Positions 8,165 to 18,520 of a stretch of DNA of 64,000 nucleotides are shown one piece after another. Within the stretch, counting starts at the first letter, position 1, and each line of letters starts with the position of its first letter. The position numbers and the translations under genes were made by a program. Source of the DNA: Ideonella sp. A 288 (GTDB lineage Bacteria; Pseudomonadota; Gammaproteobacteria; Burkholderiales; Burkholderiaceae_C); the NCBI RefSeq assembly GCF_002198735.1, contig NZ_MWLO01000148.1, positions 1 through 64,000 on the forward strand. The letters are read 5' to 3'. The notes under the pieces were generated by a model that was not told the origin of the DNA, made no database searches, and saw nothing but the letters and a program-made list of their open reading frames with translations.

Positions 8165-8920
8165 ATGAACATCCCCTCCCTGCAGGACAAGGTCAGCCCC
8201 GAAGAGTGGCGGCTGCGCGTCGACCTGGCCGCGGCCTACCGCCTGGTGGCGCTGTACGGCTGGAGCGACCTGGTGTTCACCCACATCAGCGCACGCATCC
8301 CCGGCCCCGAGCACCAGTTCCTGATCAACCCCTACGGCCTGCTGTTCGACGAGATCACGGCGTCCAGCTTGGTCAAGGTGGACCAGGCCGGCAACAAGCT
8401 CAGCGATTCCCCGTTCCCGGTGAACCCGGCCGGCTTCGTCATCCACAGCTGCATCCACCAGGGGCGCGACGACGCCGGCTGCGTGCTGCACACCCACAGC
8501 CGCGCCGGCGTGGCCGTCAGCGCGCAGAAGTGCGGCGTGCTGCCGATCAGCCAGCAGTCCACCTTCGTGCTGCACTCGCTGGCGTACCACGACTACGAGG
8601 GCGTGGCGCTGCGCGACGACGAGAAGCCGCGCCTGCAGGCCGACCTGGGCCGCGCCAACTTCCTGATGCTGCGCAACCACGGCCTGCTCACCGTGGGCCC
8701 GACGATCGCCGACGCCTGGCTGTCGATGTACACCTTCGAGAACACCTGCCGCATCCAGGTGGATGCCCAGGCCGGTGGCCCGCTGCACCAGGTCGACCCA
8801 CGCATCGTGGAAGGCCTGGGCGCGGTGATGAAGGTGGCCACCGCGGGCATGGGCGCCAACATCGCCTGGCCGGCGCTGCTGCGCAAGCTGGACCGCACCG
8901 ATCCGGGCTTCCGCAACTGA
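8165..8920 (+). CDS. Class II aldolase/adducin family protein
   Basis: A 251-residue protein of the class II aldolase/adducin family, which uses a divalent metal to cleave or epimerise sugar phosphates or related hydroxy-carbonyl compounds. The metal-binding pair His-Thr-His is at 109-111 in Val-Leu-His-Thr-His-Ser-Arg, and the third His is at 172 in Leu-Arg-Asn-His-Gly-Leu-Leu. An early Phe-Thr-His-Ile-Ser-Ala-Arg and Asn-Pro-Tyr-Gly-Leu-Leu-Phe are also typical. The length is close to that of the uncharacterised subgroup often annotated as aldolase, longer than L-fuculose-phosphate aldolase (about 215). Substrate cannot be told. It follows the helicase gene through a 25-codon junction element. 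Confidence 0.85.
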   Translation: MNIPSLQDKVSPEEWRLRVDLAAAYRLVALYGWSDLVFTHISARIPGPEHQFLINPYGLLFDEITASSLVKVDQAGNKLSDSPFPVNPAGFVIHSCIHQGRDDAGCVLHTHSRAGVAVSAQKCGVLPISQQSTFVLHSLAYHDYEGVALRDDEKPRLQADLGRANFLMLRNHGLLTVGPTIADAWLSMYTFENTCRIQVDAQAGGPLHQVDPRIVEGLGAVMKVATAGMGANIAWPALLRKLDRTDPGFRN

Positions 8921-8957
8921 TCGGCACGGCCACCCGCGCCACGAGCCGCCGCGTCCC

Positions 8958-9524
8958 ATGCCCACCTTCGACGGCGTTCGGCTGGCCACCGCGCGACTGC
9001 TGCTGCGCCCCTTGCGCGACGGCGACGCGCCGGGCCTGTGGGCCATCTTCTCCGACGCCCGGGTGATGCGGTACTGGAGCACCCCGCCCTGGACCACGGT
9101 GGAGCCGGCGCACGAGATGATCGCGCGCGACCAGGCGGCGATGGCCAACGGCGAGCACCTGCGCCTGGGCATCGAACGCGTCGACGACGGCGCCCTCATC
9201 GGCACCTGCACGCTGTTCAACCTGGTCGCCCCCTGCCGCCGTGCCGAGGTGGGCTATGTGCTGGGCTCGGCCGCCTGGGGCCAGGGCTGCATGCACGAGG
9301 CGTTGACGGCCCTGCTGGACCACGGCTTCACGTCCATGCACCTGAACCGGGTGGAGGCCGACGTCGACCCCCGCAACACCGCCTCGGCGAGAACCCTCGA
9401 GCGCCTGGGCTTCCTCCGCGAGGGCCACCTGCGCGAGCGCTGGATCGTCGGCGACGAGGTGTCGGACAGCGCGCTGTACGGCCTGTTGCACAGCGACTGG
9501 CAGGCGCGCACCAGCCCGGGATAA
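8958..9524 (+). CDS. GNAT acetyltransferase, RimJ/RimL-type
   Basis: A 188-residue GNAT protein of the RimJ/RimL-like group. The opening Thr-Ala-Arg-Leu-Leu-Leu-Arg-Pro-Leu is the usual first strand. Glu-Val-Gly-Tyr-Val-Leu followed by Trp-Gly-Gln-Gly-Cys-Met-His-Glu-Ala is the acetyl-CoA-binding motif A, with Cys-Met where Gly-Tyr/Leu is more usual. Arg-Val-Glu-Ala-Asp-Val-Asp-Pro-Arg-Asn and Ser-Ala-Arg-Thr-Leu-Glu-Arg-Leu-Gly-Phe form motif B. Such enzymes acetylate protein N-termini or small molecules; the substrate is not deducible. It sits 8 bases upstream of the penicillin-binding protein gene and may be cotranscribed with it. Confidence 0.85.
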   Translation: MPTFDGVRLATARLLLRPLRDGDAPGLWAIFSDARVMRYWSTPPWTTVEPAHEMIARDQAAMANGEHLRLGIERVDDGALIGTCTLFNLVAPCRRAEVGYVLGSAAWGQGCMHEALTALLDHGFTSMHLNRVEADVDPRNTASARTLERLGFLREGHLRERWIVGDEVSDSALYGLLHSDWQARTSPG

Positions 9525-9532
9525 TCCGGGCG

Positions 9533-11857
9533 ATGCATTCCCCAGGACCACGACCCTGGCCGACGGCGCTGCGGTGGTCCGCCACCCTGGCCACCGTCCT
9601 GGCCGCCGCGCTCGCCACCGCGCCTGCCGCGGCAGCCTTCGACCTGCCGCCGATCGACCGCATCGTGCACTACAGCCCGAAGCTGCCGCTGCAGGTGATG
9701 ACGGCCGATGGCGTGGAGATCGCGCAGTTCGGCGCCGAGCGGCGGCAGTACGTGCCGCTGGCGCAGACGCCCCGGCTGCTGCAGCAGGCGGTGGTGGCGG
9801 TGGAGGACACGCGCTTCCGCGAGCATTCGGGCGTCGACCCCCGGGGCATGGCGCGCGCGGTGTTCAAGCTGCTGTCGGGCGGCCGGCTGGAAGGCGCCAG
9901 CACCATCACGCAGCAACTGGTGCGCACCATGCTGCTCACCCGCGAGGTGTCGGCCGAGCGCAAGGCCAAGGAGATCGTGCTGGCGCTGAAGGTGGAACAG
10001 GCGCTGTCGAAGGACCGCATCCTCGAGATCTACCTCAACGAGATCTTCCTCGGCCAGCGGGCCTACGGCTTCGCGGCGGCGGCGCAGACCTACTTCGGCA
10101 AGCCGATGGACCGGCTCACGCTGGCCGAGACGGCGCTGCTGGCCGGTCTGCCGAAGAACCCCTACTACGCCAACCCGGTGGCCAACCTCGAGCGCGCCCA
10201 GGCGCGCATGCGCACGGTGCTGGACCGCATGCACGCCACCGGCGTGATCGACGACCGCCAGCTGGCGGCCGCGCGGGCCGAGAAACTGCACATCCGCTCG
10301 CCGCTGCAGCAGACGGTGGCCGCCGCGCACGTGGCCGAGATGGCGCGGCTGGCGGTGGTGCAGCGCTTCGGCACCGACGCCTACTCCACCGGCCTGCGCG
10401 TGGTCACCTCGCTGCGCGCCGCCGACCAGCAGGCCGCCCATGCCGCGCTGCGACGCGGCGTGCTGGCCTACGACCGCAAGACCCCGTGGCGCGGCCCGGA
10501 AGACCACGAGCGCCTGCCCTCCGGCGACGGCCCCGACCTGGAACGCGCCGCGGCCCAGGCCCTGAAGGACCACCGCGACGACGAGACGCTGCGCGTGGCC
10601 ATCGTGCTGTCCGCCTCGCCCACCGAACTGCGCGTGCAACTGGCCAGCGGCGAGCGCGTGAGCCTGTCCGGCCCCGGGCTGCGCTGGGCGCTGCCGGGCT
10701 TGCAGCCCAAGGCCAAGGCGCCGCTGAAGCTCGAGCGCGGCTCGGTGCTGCGCGTGGCGCAGGACGGCAAGGGCTGGACCATCGCGCAATGGCCCGACGT
10801 GGAGGCCGCGCTGGTGGCGCTGGACCCGCAGACCGGCCGCGTGCGCGCGCTGGTGGGCGGCTTCGACTTCACCCGGCAGCCCTTCAACCACGCCACGCAA
10901 GGCTGGCGCCAGCCAGGCTCGAGCTTCAAGCCGCTGCTGTACTCGGCCGCGCTGGAACACGGCGTGATGCCCGCCACGCGGGTCGACGACCTGCCCTTCA
11001 CCGCCGCCAACGGCTGGAGCCCGCAGAACAGTGACGGCCAGTTCGACGGTGCGCTCACGTTGCGCGAGGCGCTGGCCCGCTCGCGCAACCTCGTCAGCGT
11101 GCGACTGCTGCAGCAGGTGGGCGTGGGGCCGGTGCGCGACTGGGCCGGCCGCTTCGGGCTCGACCCGGCGCGCCAGCCCGACAACCTGACGTTGGCGCTG
11201 GGCTCCGGCAGCGTCACGCCGATGCAGATGGCCCAGGCCTATGCCACCTTCGCCAACGGGGGCTGGCGCCTGAACCCGGTGGTCATCGAGCGCATCACCG
11301 ACGCGCAGGGCAAGGTGCTGTTCGAGGCGGGGCCGCCCGCCGCGCTCACCGACGCCACACGGGCGATCCCCGAACGCAATGCCTTCGTCGCCGCCAGCCT
11401 GCTGAACGAGGTCACCCGCAGCGGCACCGCCGCCCGCGCCCAGGCCCTGCTGAAGCGGCCCGACCTGTACGGCAAGACGGGCACCACCAACGACGCGGTG
11501 GACGCCTGGTTCGTCGGTTATCAATCCACGCTGGTGGCCGCCGTGTGGATGGGCCACGACGACCCGCGCAGCCTGGGCGAGCGCGAATCCGGCGGCGGAC
11601 TGGCGCTGCCGATCTGGATCGACTTCATGGGCGCGGCGCTGAAGGGCGTGCCGGTGGCCCCGCCCGCCGAGGCGCCGAGCGGCGTGCTGCGGCAGGGCAG
11701 CGACTGGCTGTATGCCGAATGGCTGGCCGGTGGCTGGGTGGAGCGCATCCCGGCCGACGGCGCCGTGCAGATGGCCGCACCGCCCGCCGCGCTGGCCAGC
11801 GCCCCGCCGGGTGCGCCGGCCCTGGCAACCGACGCCCCGGCCGCGTCAGCGCCCTGA
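9533..11857 (+). CDS. Penicillin-binding protein 1A (bifunctional transglycosylase/transpeptidase)
   Basis: A 774-residue class A penicillin-binding protein. A single N-terminal hydrophobic segment (about 12-35) anchors it in the inner membrane. The glycosyltransferase domain has the catalytic Glu91 in Glu-Asp-Thr-Arg-Phe-Arg-Glu-His-Ser-Gly and Ile-Thr-Gln-Gln-Leu-Val-Arg. The transpeptidase domain has Ser463-Ser-Phe-Lys466 (SxxK), Ser-Arg-Asn (SxN) and Lys648-Thr-Gly-Thr (KTG). It polymerises and crosslinks peptidoglycan from lipid II. The C-terminal 50 residues are Ala/Pro-rich and low complexity. It starts 8 bases after the GNAT gene. The start is chosen at 9533 because it gives the membrane anchor; the frame extends upstream without a credible start. 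Confidence 0.93.
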   Translation: MHSPGPRPWPTALRWSATLATVLAAALATAPAAAAFDLPPIDRIVHYSPKLPLQVMTADGVEIAQFGAERRQYVPLAQTPRLLQQAVVAVEDTRFREHSGVDPRGMARAVFKLLSGGRLEGASTITQQLVRTMLLTREVSAERKAKEIVLALKVEQALSKDRILEIYLNEIFLGQRAYGFAAAAQTYFGKPMDRLTLAETALLAGLPKNPYYANPVANLERAQARMRTVLDRMHATGVIDDRQLAAARAEKLHIRSPLQQTVAAAHVAEMARLAVVQRFGTDAYSTGLRVVTSLRAADQQAAHAALRRGVLAYDRKTPWRGPEDHERLPSGDGPDLERAAAQALKDHRDDETLRVAIVLSASPTELRVQLASGERVSLSGPGLRWALPGLQPKAKAPLKLERGSVLRVAQDGKGWTIAQWPDVEAALVALDPQTGRVRALVGGFDFTRQPFNHATQGWRQPGSSFKPLLYSAALEHGVMPATRVDDLPFTAANGWSPQNSDGQFDGALTLREALARSRNLVSVRLLQQVGVGPVRDWAGRFGLDPARQPDNLTLALGSGSVTPMQMAQAYATFANGGWRLNPVVIERITDAQGKVLFEAGPPAALTDATRAIPERNAFVAASLLNEVTRSGTAARAQALLKRPDLYGKTGTTNDAVDAWFVGYQSTLVAAVWMGHDDPRSLGERESGGGLALPIWIDFMGAALKGVPVAPPAEAPSGVLRQGSDWLYAEWLAGGWVERIPADGAVQMAAPPAALASAPPGAPALATDAPAASAP

Positions 11858-11922
11858 CCTGCCCGGCTCGGCCACCTGCATGCGGGCGCGGCCGGCGGCC
11901 GTCGTCGGCGGAGATCGACCCC

Positions 11923-13509
11923 TCAGTTCACCTTCACCCAGCGCAGTTCCATCGTGTCGTTCGGCCATTGCACGGCCTTGACGGACTTGGCCATGCCCCA
12001 GCTGAGTGTGCGGCGGTACAGCGGGATGTAGGGCAGGTCTTCGGCGATCAGGCGCAGGGCCACGCCGACGCGGGCGCGTCGCCGGGTGAGGTCGGGCTCG
12101 GTGCGCACCGCGTCGATCAGCGCATCGAGCTGGGGGTTGCTGTAGCGGCCGGCGTTGAAGGTGCCGCCGCCACCCGAATCCCAGGTGCGGAACAAGGCGT
12201 TCAGCGTGGACCACGCGTCGCTCGTGGGGGTCCAGCCGAACTCGATGAAGCTGGCCGTGCCCTGGCTCAGCTTGGGGAAGAACTGGTTGGTGGGCGAGCT
12301 GCGCAGGCTGGTGCGGATGCCCACCTGCGCCAGCATGGCCGTCGCGGCCTGGCACACCGCCTCGCGGTAGAAGACGTTGACGCAGTCGAGCGTCACGCCG
12401 AAGCCCTGCGGGTAGCCGGCCTCGGACAGCAGCGCCCTCGCGCGGGCCGGGTCGTAGGGGATGCGCCTGTCCAGCTCGGGCAGGTGGCCGTCGACCAGCG
12501 GCGACACGAACGAGCCGGTGGGCACGGCCTGGCCGCGCAGCACCTTCTGCACGATCAGCTCGACATTCAGCGCATGCGCCACGGCCTGGCGCACACGCCG
12601 GTCCTTGAAGGGGTTGCGGTGCTTCACGTCGCCCTGGACGAGCTCGTCGCGTGCCTGGTCGAAGGTGAAGTACTGGGTGCCGATGTCGGTGACGGACAGC
12701 ACGGTCAGCCGCGGGTCGGTCTTCAGCCGGGCGACGTCCTGGAACGGCGGGTCGAGCACCAGGTCGACCTCGCCGCTGGTCAGCGCCGCCAGGCGCGTGG
12801 CGTCGGACTTGATGGCAATGTACGTGGCCCTGTCGACATTGCCGGTGCGCGGATCGGACGCGCCCCACCAGCCGGCATGGCGCTCGAGCACGGTGCGCAC
12901 GTCGGGTTCATAGCGGGCCAGCCGGTACGGGCCGGTGCCCATGGCGTGGCGCACGGCATGGGTCTCCTGCTTGGCGTTGAAGTCCTGCGCGCGCTCGACG
13001 CCATGGGTGCTGGCCCAGGCCTTGCTCATCATCGCGACGTAGATCAGCTTGTCGGGCCACACCGCATCGGGCGTGGCCAGCTGGAAGTCGATGGTCAGTG
13101 CATCGACCTTCTTCACCGCCACCAGCCCCTTGAGCGTGAACGAGCGCTGCGAGCCCGGCCCCAGCGCGCGCTCGATCGAGAACACCGCATCGTCGGCGGT
13201 GAAGGCCGATCCGTCGTGGAACTTGACGCCGGGTCGCAGCTTGAAGCGCCAGGTGGTGGGGCCGACGGCCTGCCAGGACACGGCCAAGGAGGGCTCGATG
13301 GCAAATCGCTCGTCGCGGTTGACCAGGCATTCGTACACCTGGAAGGCGATGCGCGAGTGGTACAGCAGCGCCAGCGCGTGCGGGTCCATCGTCTGCGGGT
13401 CGAAGGCGCTGGCCACACGCAACGCAGCGGCGCGGGCCCCGCCGACCCACGGCCCCGCGAGCAGCAGGGCGAGCATGAGCCCTGTCACGAAACGGCGGCT
13501 GTCGGTCAT
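11923..13509 (-). CDS. Peptide/oligopeptide ABC transporter substrate-binding protein
   Basis: A 528-residue periplasmic binding protein of the DppA/OppA family (SBP_bac_5 fold). A signal peptide covers about 1-30. The mature start Leu-Arg-Val-Ala-Ser-Ala-Phe-Asp-Pro-Gln-Thr-Met-Asp-Pro-His is characteristic, as are Leu-Arg-Pro-Gly-Val-Lys-Phe-His-Asp-Gly and Phe-Thr-Ala-Asp-Asp-Ala-Val-Phe-Ser. The start at 13509 follows a GGGAG ribosome-binding site 6 bases upstream; a Met 13 codons further up lacks one. It binds peptides or similar solutes for an ABC importer, but no permease or ATPase gene is nearby. It is divergent from the hybrid kinase gene, leaving 135 bp of shared upstream DNA. Confidence 0.9.
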   Translation of the reverse strand: MTDSRRFVTGLMLALLLAGPWVGGARAAALRVASAFDPQTMDPHALALLYHSRIAFQVYECLVNRDERFAIEPSLAVSWQAVGPTTWRFKLRPGVKFHDGSAFTADDAVFSIERALGPGSQRSFTLKGLVAVKKVDALTIDFQLATPDAVWPDKLIYVAMMSKAWASTHGVERAQDFNAKQETHAVRHAMGTGPYRLARYEPDVRTVLERHAGWWGASDPRTGNVDRATYIAIKSDATRLAALTSGEVDLVLDPPFQDVARLKTDPRLTVLSVTDIGTQYFTFDQARDELVQGDVKHRNPFKDRRVRQAVAHALNVELIVQKVLRGQAVPTGSFVSPLVDGHLPELDRRIPYDPARARALLSEAGYPQGFGVTLDCVNVFYREAVCQAATAMLAQVGIRTSLRSSPTNQFFPKLSQGTASFIEFGWTPTSDAWSTLNALFRTWDSGGGGTFNAGRYSNPQLDALIDAVRTEPDLTRRRARVGVALRLIAEDLPYIPLYRRTLSWGMAKSVKAVQWPNDTMELRWVKVN

Positions 13510-13644
13510 CGGTGCTCCCGGAGGCGCCCCGTCGGGCGTGCTGGCCATTGTGCGTGCGTCCTCAAGTCGGCCCGTGGGAAGGTCGATAACCCTCCGAAGT
13601 GGCACGCACCTGCCAGGCACCGGCATCTTCCTTTCAGGCTCACG

Positions 13645-15314
<1,670 letters not shown>

Positions 15315-15318
<4 letters not shown>

Positions 15319-15776
15319 CCACGGCCGCCGACCACCCCCTGGTCGCGCACGGCGACCCGGCGCCGGAAAGTGCCCCGACACACCGCTGCGATGTGCTGAT
15401 CGCCGACGACACCGGCGCGTCGCGCGAGATCCTGGCGTCGCTGCTGCGGCAGTCGTGCCCCGAGATCACCATCCGCGAGGTGCGCGACGGCACCGGGGCG
15501 CTGGCGCTCTGGCGCCAGCTGCTGCCGCGCGTGACCTTCCTCGACATCGACATGCCGGGCCAGAACGGGCTGACGGTGCTGGAGACCATCCGCTCCGGCC
15601 ATCCTTCAGCCTTCATCGCGATGGTCTCGGGCAACAGCTCGCCGGACAACGTGCGCAAGGCGCTGTCGATGGGCGCCAGCGGCTTCATCGTGAAGCCCTA
15701 CAAGCCCCAGCGCGTCATCGACGTGCTCGAGCGCTACGGCAGCCTCAGCGGCCACAAGCTCGTGACCAGCGGTTGA
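15315..15776 (+). CDS. Single-domain response regulator (CheY-like)
   Basis: A 153-residue receiver-only protein. The start ATG overlaps the kinase stop codon (ATGA), so translation is likely coupled. After about 24 linker residues comes Val-Leu-Ile-Ala-Asp31-Asp32-Thr (acidic pair), Phe-Leu-Asp77-Ile-Asp-Met-Pro-Gly (phospho-acceptor), Met-Val-Ser-Gly-Asn (conserved Ser) and Val-Lys127-Pro-Tyr (conserved Lys). There is no output domain, so it acts by protein contact like CheY or as a phosphate carrier. The Hpt domain of the upstream kinase is the natural phosphodonor. Confidence 0.92.
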
Positions 15777-15809
15777 CCAACAGGCCGGGCCGGCCAGCCG
15801 CAAGCCCGC

Positions 15810-16217
15810 TCAGGTGTGGCGCGGCGGCAGGCTGCCCACCGGCGCGCCGGCGGCCTTCCAGGCGCTGAAGCCGCCGCCGACGTGGGACACGCCCTGCAGC
15901 CCCATCTGCTGCAGCGTCAGGGCCGCCAGTGCCGACCGCCATCCACCGGCGCAGAACAACACATAGCGCGTCCCCGGCCGGTTGAACACCGGCTTGTGGT
16001 ACGGCGACTGCGGATCGACCCAGAACTCGAGCATGCCGCGCGGGGCATGGAAGGCGCCGGGCAAGGTGCCCTCGCGCTCGAGTTCGCGCACGTCGCGCAG
16101 GTCGACGAACACCACGTCGTCGCGGCCGTGCAGCGCAAGGGCCTGGTCCACCGAATGGGTGGTGATCTGGGCCAGGGCCTCGTCGACCATGGACTTCACG
16201 GACTGGATCGTCGGCAT
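15810..16217 (-). CDS. Rhodanese-like sulfurtransferase
   Basis: A 135-residue single-domain rhodanese. The cysteine loop is Phe-Cys89-Ala-Gly-Gly-Trp-Arg-Ser, with Cys89 as persulfide carrier. The conserved Asp-Val-Arg-Glu block is present as Val-Asp-Leu-Arg-Asp-Val-Arg-Glu-Leu, followed by Gly-Ala-Phe-His-Ala-Pro-Arg-Gly, and near the end Val-Gly-Gly-Gly-Phe-Ser-Ala-Trp. No signal peptide is visible, so it is cytoplasmic. An AGGAG ribosome-binding site about 6 bases before the ATG decides the start at 16217. The donor and acceptor of the sulfur are not deducible. It is convergent with the response-regulator gene. Confidence 0.9.
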   Translation of the reverse strand: MPTIQSVKSMVDEALAQITTHSVDQALALHGRDDVVFVDLRDVRELEREGTLPGAFHAPRGMLEFWVDPQSPYHKPVFNRPGTRYVLFCAGGWRSALAALTLQQMGLQGVSHVGGGFSAWKAAGAPVGSLPPRHT

Positions 16218-16395
16218 CGTCTGCTCCTGCACACACGGGGACGGCCACCCGCCGCCCTGCTGTCGATTGTGGCGGTGCGGCGGGCCGGCGCCCAGGCCCG
16301 GCGGCGCGCCCGGCGATGCTGCGCTGCCGCGCGACCGAGGCGATAGACTTCGCCGCACCCAACCCCTGACCCCAGACCCGGGAGACCCGCCGCCC

Positions 16396-17223
16396 ATGTC
16401 CACCTTTCGATTCCAGCGCCGTGCCATCGGCGCGCTGCTGAGCCTGGTGCTGGCCGCGCTGCTGCCGCTGCAGGCCGCGCAGGCCCAGACCAAACCCACG
16501 CGCACCGACCCCGGCCCCGCGCCCGAGTCGCTGCTGTGGGTGGGCAACAGCTTCTTCTACTTCAACAACAGCATGCACAACCACTTCGGCCGGCTGGTCA
16601 GCTCGGCCGGCACGGGCGCCCGCATGCGCAGCACCTCGGCCACGCTGAGCGGCGCCGGCCTCGATTGGCACGACATCGAATCGCTGCTGCGGCCCGACGG
16701 CCTGGGGCGCTACTCGTTCGTCGGCGACAACGAGATCCGCTTCAACAAGGCGGGCCGCCAGTACGACGCCGCGATCATGATGGACTGCAGCCAGTGCCCC
16801 GTGCACCCGAAGCTGAAGGACGCCTTCCACGGCACGGTGGCCAAGTTCTCCAAGGCGCTGGTGCGCGACGGCGTGCGCCCGGTGCTGTTCATGTCCTGGG
16901 CCTACAAGGACAAGCCCGAGATGACGGCCACGCTGGCCGAGCAGTACACGCTGGCCGGCAACGCCAGCGATGCGCTGGTCATCCCGGCCGGCCTGGCCTG
17001 GGCCAAGGCCATCTCGCGCCGCCCCGACGTCGAGCTGTACGACCCCGACAAGCGCCACCCCAGCCTGGCCGGCACCTACCTGTCGGTGTGCACCGTGTAC
17101 GCCACGCTGTTCCGCAAGTCGCCGGTCGGCCTGCCCTACACCGCCGGCCTGCCGGCCGACGTGGCCACCGCGCTGCAGACGGCCGCCTGGGACACGGTGC
17201 AGGAGTACCTGGCCAAGCCCTGA
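16396..17223 (+). CDS. Secreted SGNH/GDSL-type hydrolase
   Basis: A 275-residue protein with a clear signal peptide (Arg-rich start, hydrophobic 10-25, Ala-Gln-Ala-Gln cleavage near 30). Leu-Trp-Val-Gly50-Asn51-Ser52-Phe-Phe resembles block I of the SGNH fold with Ser52 as candidate nucleophile, though Asn precedes it where the consensus has Asp. Near the C-terminus Asp218-Lys-Arg-His221-Pro-Ser fits block V with the Asp/His pair, followed by Ala-Gly-Thr-Tyr-Leu. Members act as esterases or deacetylases on polysaccharides or lipids; the substrate is unknown. It is convergent with the glycosyltransferase that ends the polysaccharide/RTX cluster. Confidence 0.75.
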   Translation: MSTFRFQRRAIGALLSLVLAALLPLQAAQAQTKPTRTDPGPAPESLLWVGNSFFYFNNSMHNHFGRLVSSAGTGARMRSTSATLSGAGLDWHDIESLLRPDGLGRYSFVGDNEIRFNKAGRQYDAAIMMDCSQCPVHPKLKDAFHGTVAKFSKALVRDGVRPVLFMSWAYKDKPEMTATLAEQYTLAGNASDALVIPAGLAWAKAISRRPDVELYDPDKRHPSLAGTYLSVCTVYATLFRKSPVGLPYTAGLPADVATALQTAAWDTVQEYLAKP

Positions 17224-17231
17224 TCACCGGG

Positions 17232-17254
17232 CGCCCGCCGCGCGCCGGCGGGCG
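17232..17254. terminator. Strong GC hairpin between convergent genes
   Basis: A perfect 9-bp inverted repeat, CGCCCGCCG (17232-17240) and CGGCGGGCG (17246-17254) with a 5-base loop, lies between the stop of the SGNH gene (17223) and the stop of the glycosyltransferase gene (17263). It could serve both strands. No T tract follows, so it may act as an RNA-stabilising or pausing hairpin. Confidence 0.5.
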
Positions 17255-17262
17255 GCCTGCGC

Positions 17263-18486
17263 TCAGCCACCCAGGGTGAAGTCCACCAGCTTCGGCAGGC
17301 AGTGGCCCTGCAGGTCGAAGCGCTCCACCACCGTGCGGCGCGCGGCTTCGCGCAGCGGCGCCATCTGGGCGCGGTGCTCCAGCGCATGGGCGATGGTCTC
17401 GGCCAGCGCCTGCGGGTCGAAGAAATCGGTGAGCAGGCCGTTGTGGCCATGCTGGATGACCTCTTCCACCGGCGCGGTGCGCGAGCCGACGATCAGGCAG
17501 CCGATGCTCATGGCCTCGAGCAGCGACCACGACAGCACGAAGGGGTAGGTCAGGTACACGTGCGCGGCCGACACCTGCATCAGCTGCGTCAGCACCGCAT
17601 GCGGCAGTCGGCCGACATAGTGCACCCGGCCCATGTCCAGCCCCGCCGCCACCTCGTCGAGGAAGGTCTGGCGCCAGGTCTTGCCGTTGGTGGGCGCGGC
17701 GCCGTAACTGACCTGGTCGCCGCCGACGATCACCACCCGCGCATGGGGCCGCAGCTTCTGCAGGATCGGCAGCGCGCGCATGAAGATGTGATAACCCCGA
17801 TACGGCTCGAGCTGCCGGGCGACGAAGGTCACCGTCTCCTGGCCCACGGTGAGCGCCACGCCCTGGCGCTGCAGGTGCACGCTGGCCTTGGGGTTGGGCG
17901 CGAACTTGGCGGTATCGATGCCGTCGTGCACGACGCTGATGCGCGGCCAGGCCCAGGCCGGGTGCTGGTCGCGCTGGAACTCGGTGGGCGAGAGGTTGGC
18001 GTCCGACACGCTCAGCGCGTGCAGCAGGTGGGTGTTCTTCAGCCGCGCGCGCTGGCGCGCCTCGGGCGTGGGGCGGCTGAACTCGGGGTCGAAGGCCAGG
18101 TCGCCGGTGTCACCGCCGTAGTAGTACTCGGCATAGCTGAGCAGCCGCGCGGTCGGGAACACGTCGCGCAGGAACATCGCCTCGCCCCAGCCGGGGTGCG
18201 AGAACACCACGTCGGGCACCTGGCCGTCGGCCTTGCGCTGCTCGAGCAGCGCGGCCACCGCGCGGCCGCGCACCAGCTTGGTCTCCAGTTCGGCCAGGCC
18301 CGGCTCGGTCTTGGCCACCGCGCTGGCCCCGGCCTTGGGCTGGTGCAGCAGGTGCTCCACACCGGCCAGCAGGTGGTCGGGCTTGTGGCTGCCCAGGCCG
18401 GTGACCTGGTGGCCGCGGCGCGCCAGTTCGGGCGCGAGGTGGCGGAACTGGCCGGGGAAGTTCTGGTGGACGAACAGGATCTTCAT
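17263..18486 (-). CDS. Glycosyltransferase family 4
   Basis: A 407-residue retaining glycosyltransferase with the GT-B fold. The N-terminus, Met-Lys-Ile-Leu-Phe-Val-His-Gln-Asn-Phe-Pro-Gly-Gln-Phe-Arg-His, is characteristic of the Glyco_trans_4_3 type of N-terminal domain. The C-terminal domain has Phe-Val-Ala-Arg-Gln-Leu-Glu-Pro-Tyr-Arg-Gly and the donor-binding Leu-Leu-Glu-Ala-Met-Ser-Ile-Gly-Cys, then Ala-Pro-Val-Glu-Glu-Val-Ile. It begins 34 bases after the stop of the giant RTX metalloprotease gene, same strand, so it is probably the last gene of that unit. Polysaccharide assembly or glycosylation of a secreted RTX protein are both possible. An upstream Met (18519) would overlap the RTX stop region and adds no conserved residues. 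Confidence 0.88.
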   Translation of the reverse strand: MKILFVHQNFPGQFRHLAPELARRGHQVTGLGSHKPDHLLAGVEHLLHQPKAGASAVAKTEPGLAELETKLVRGRAVAALLEQRKADGQVPDVVFSHPGWGEAMFLRDVFPTARLLSYAEYYYGGDTGDLAFDPEFSRPTPEARQRARLKNTHLLHALSVSDANLSPTEFQRDQHPAWAWPRISVVHDGIDTAKFAPNPKASVHLQRQGVALTVGQETVTFVARQLEPYRGYHIFMRALPILQKLRPHARVVIVGGDQVSYGAAPTNGKTWRQTFLDEVAAGLDMGRVHYVGRLPHAVLTQLMQVSAAHVYLTYPFVLSWSLLEAMSIGCLIVGSRTAPVEEVIQHGHNGLLTDFFDPQALAETIAHALEHRAQMAPLREAARRTVVERFDLQGHCLPKLVDFTLGG

Positions 18487-18520
18487 CGTCGCGGGTGCGA
18501 GTGCGGGGGGTGGCCGCACA

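Noticed and set aside
5378-9220. A 1280-codon minus-strand frame across the helicase and aldolase genes
   Set aside because: Composition is typical of antisense frames in GC-rich DNA. The helicase and aldolase motifs are on the plus strand, except for the inverted 36-bp piece treated separately.
15777-15809. GGCCGGGCCGGCC inverted repeat between the response regulator and rhodanese genes
   Set aside because: Only about 5 bp of stem with a 3-base loop and no T tract; too weak to call a terminator.
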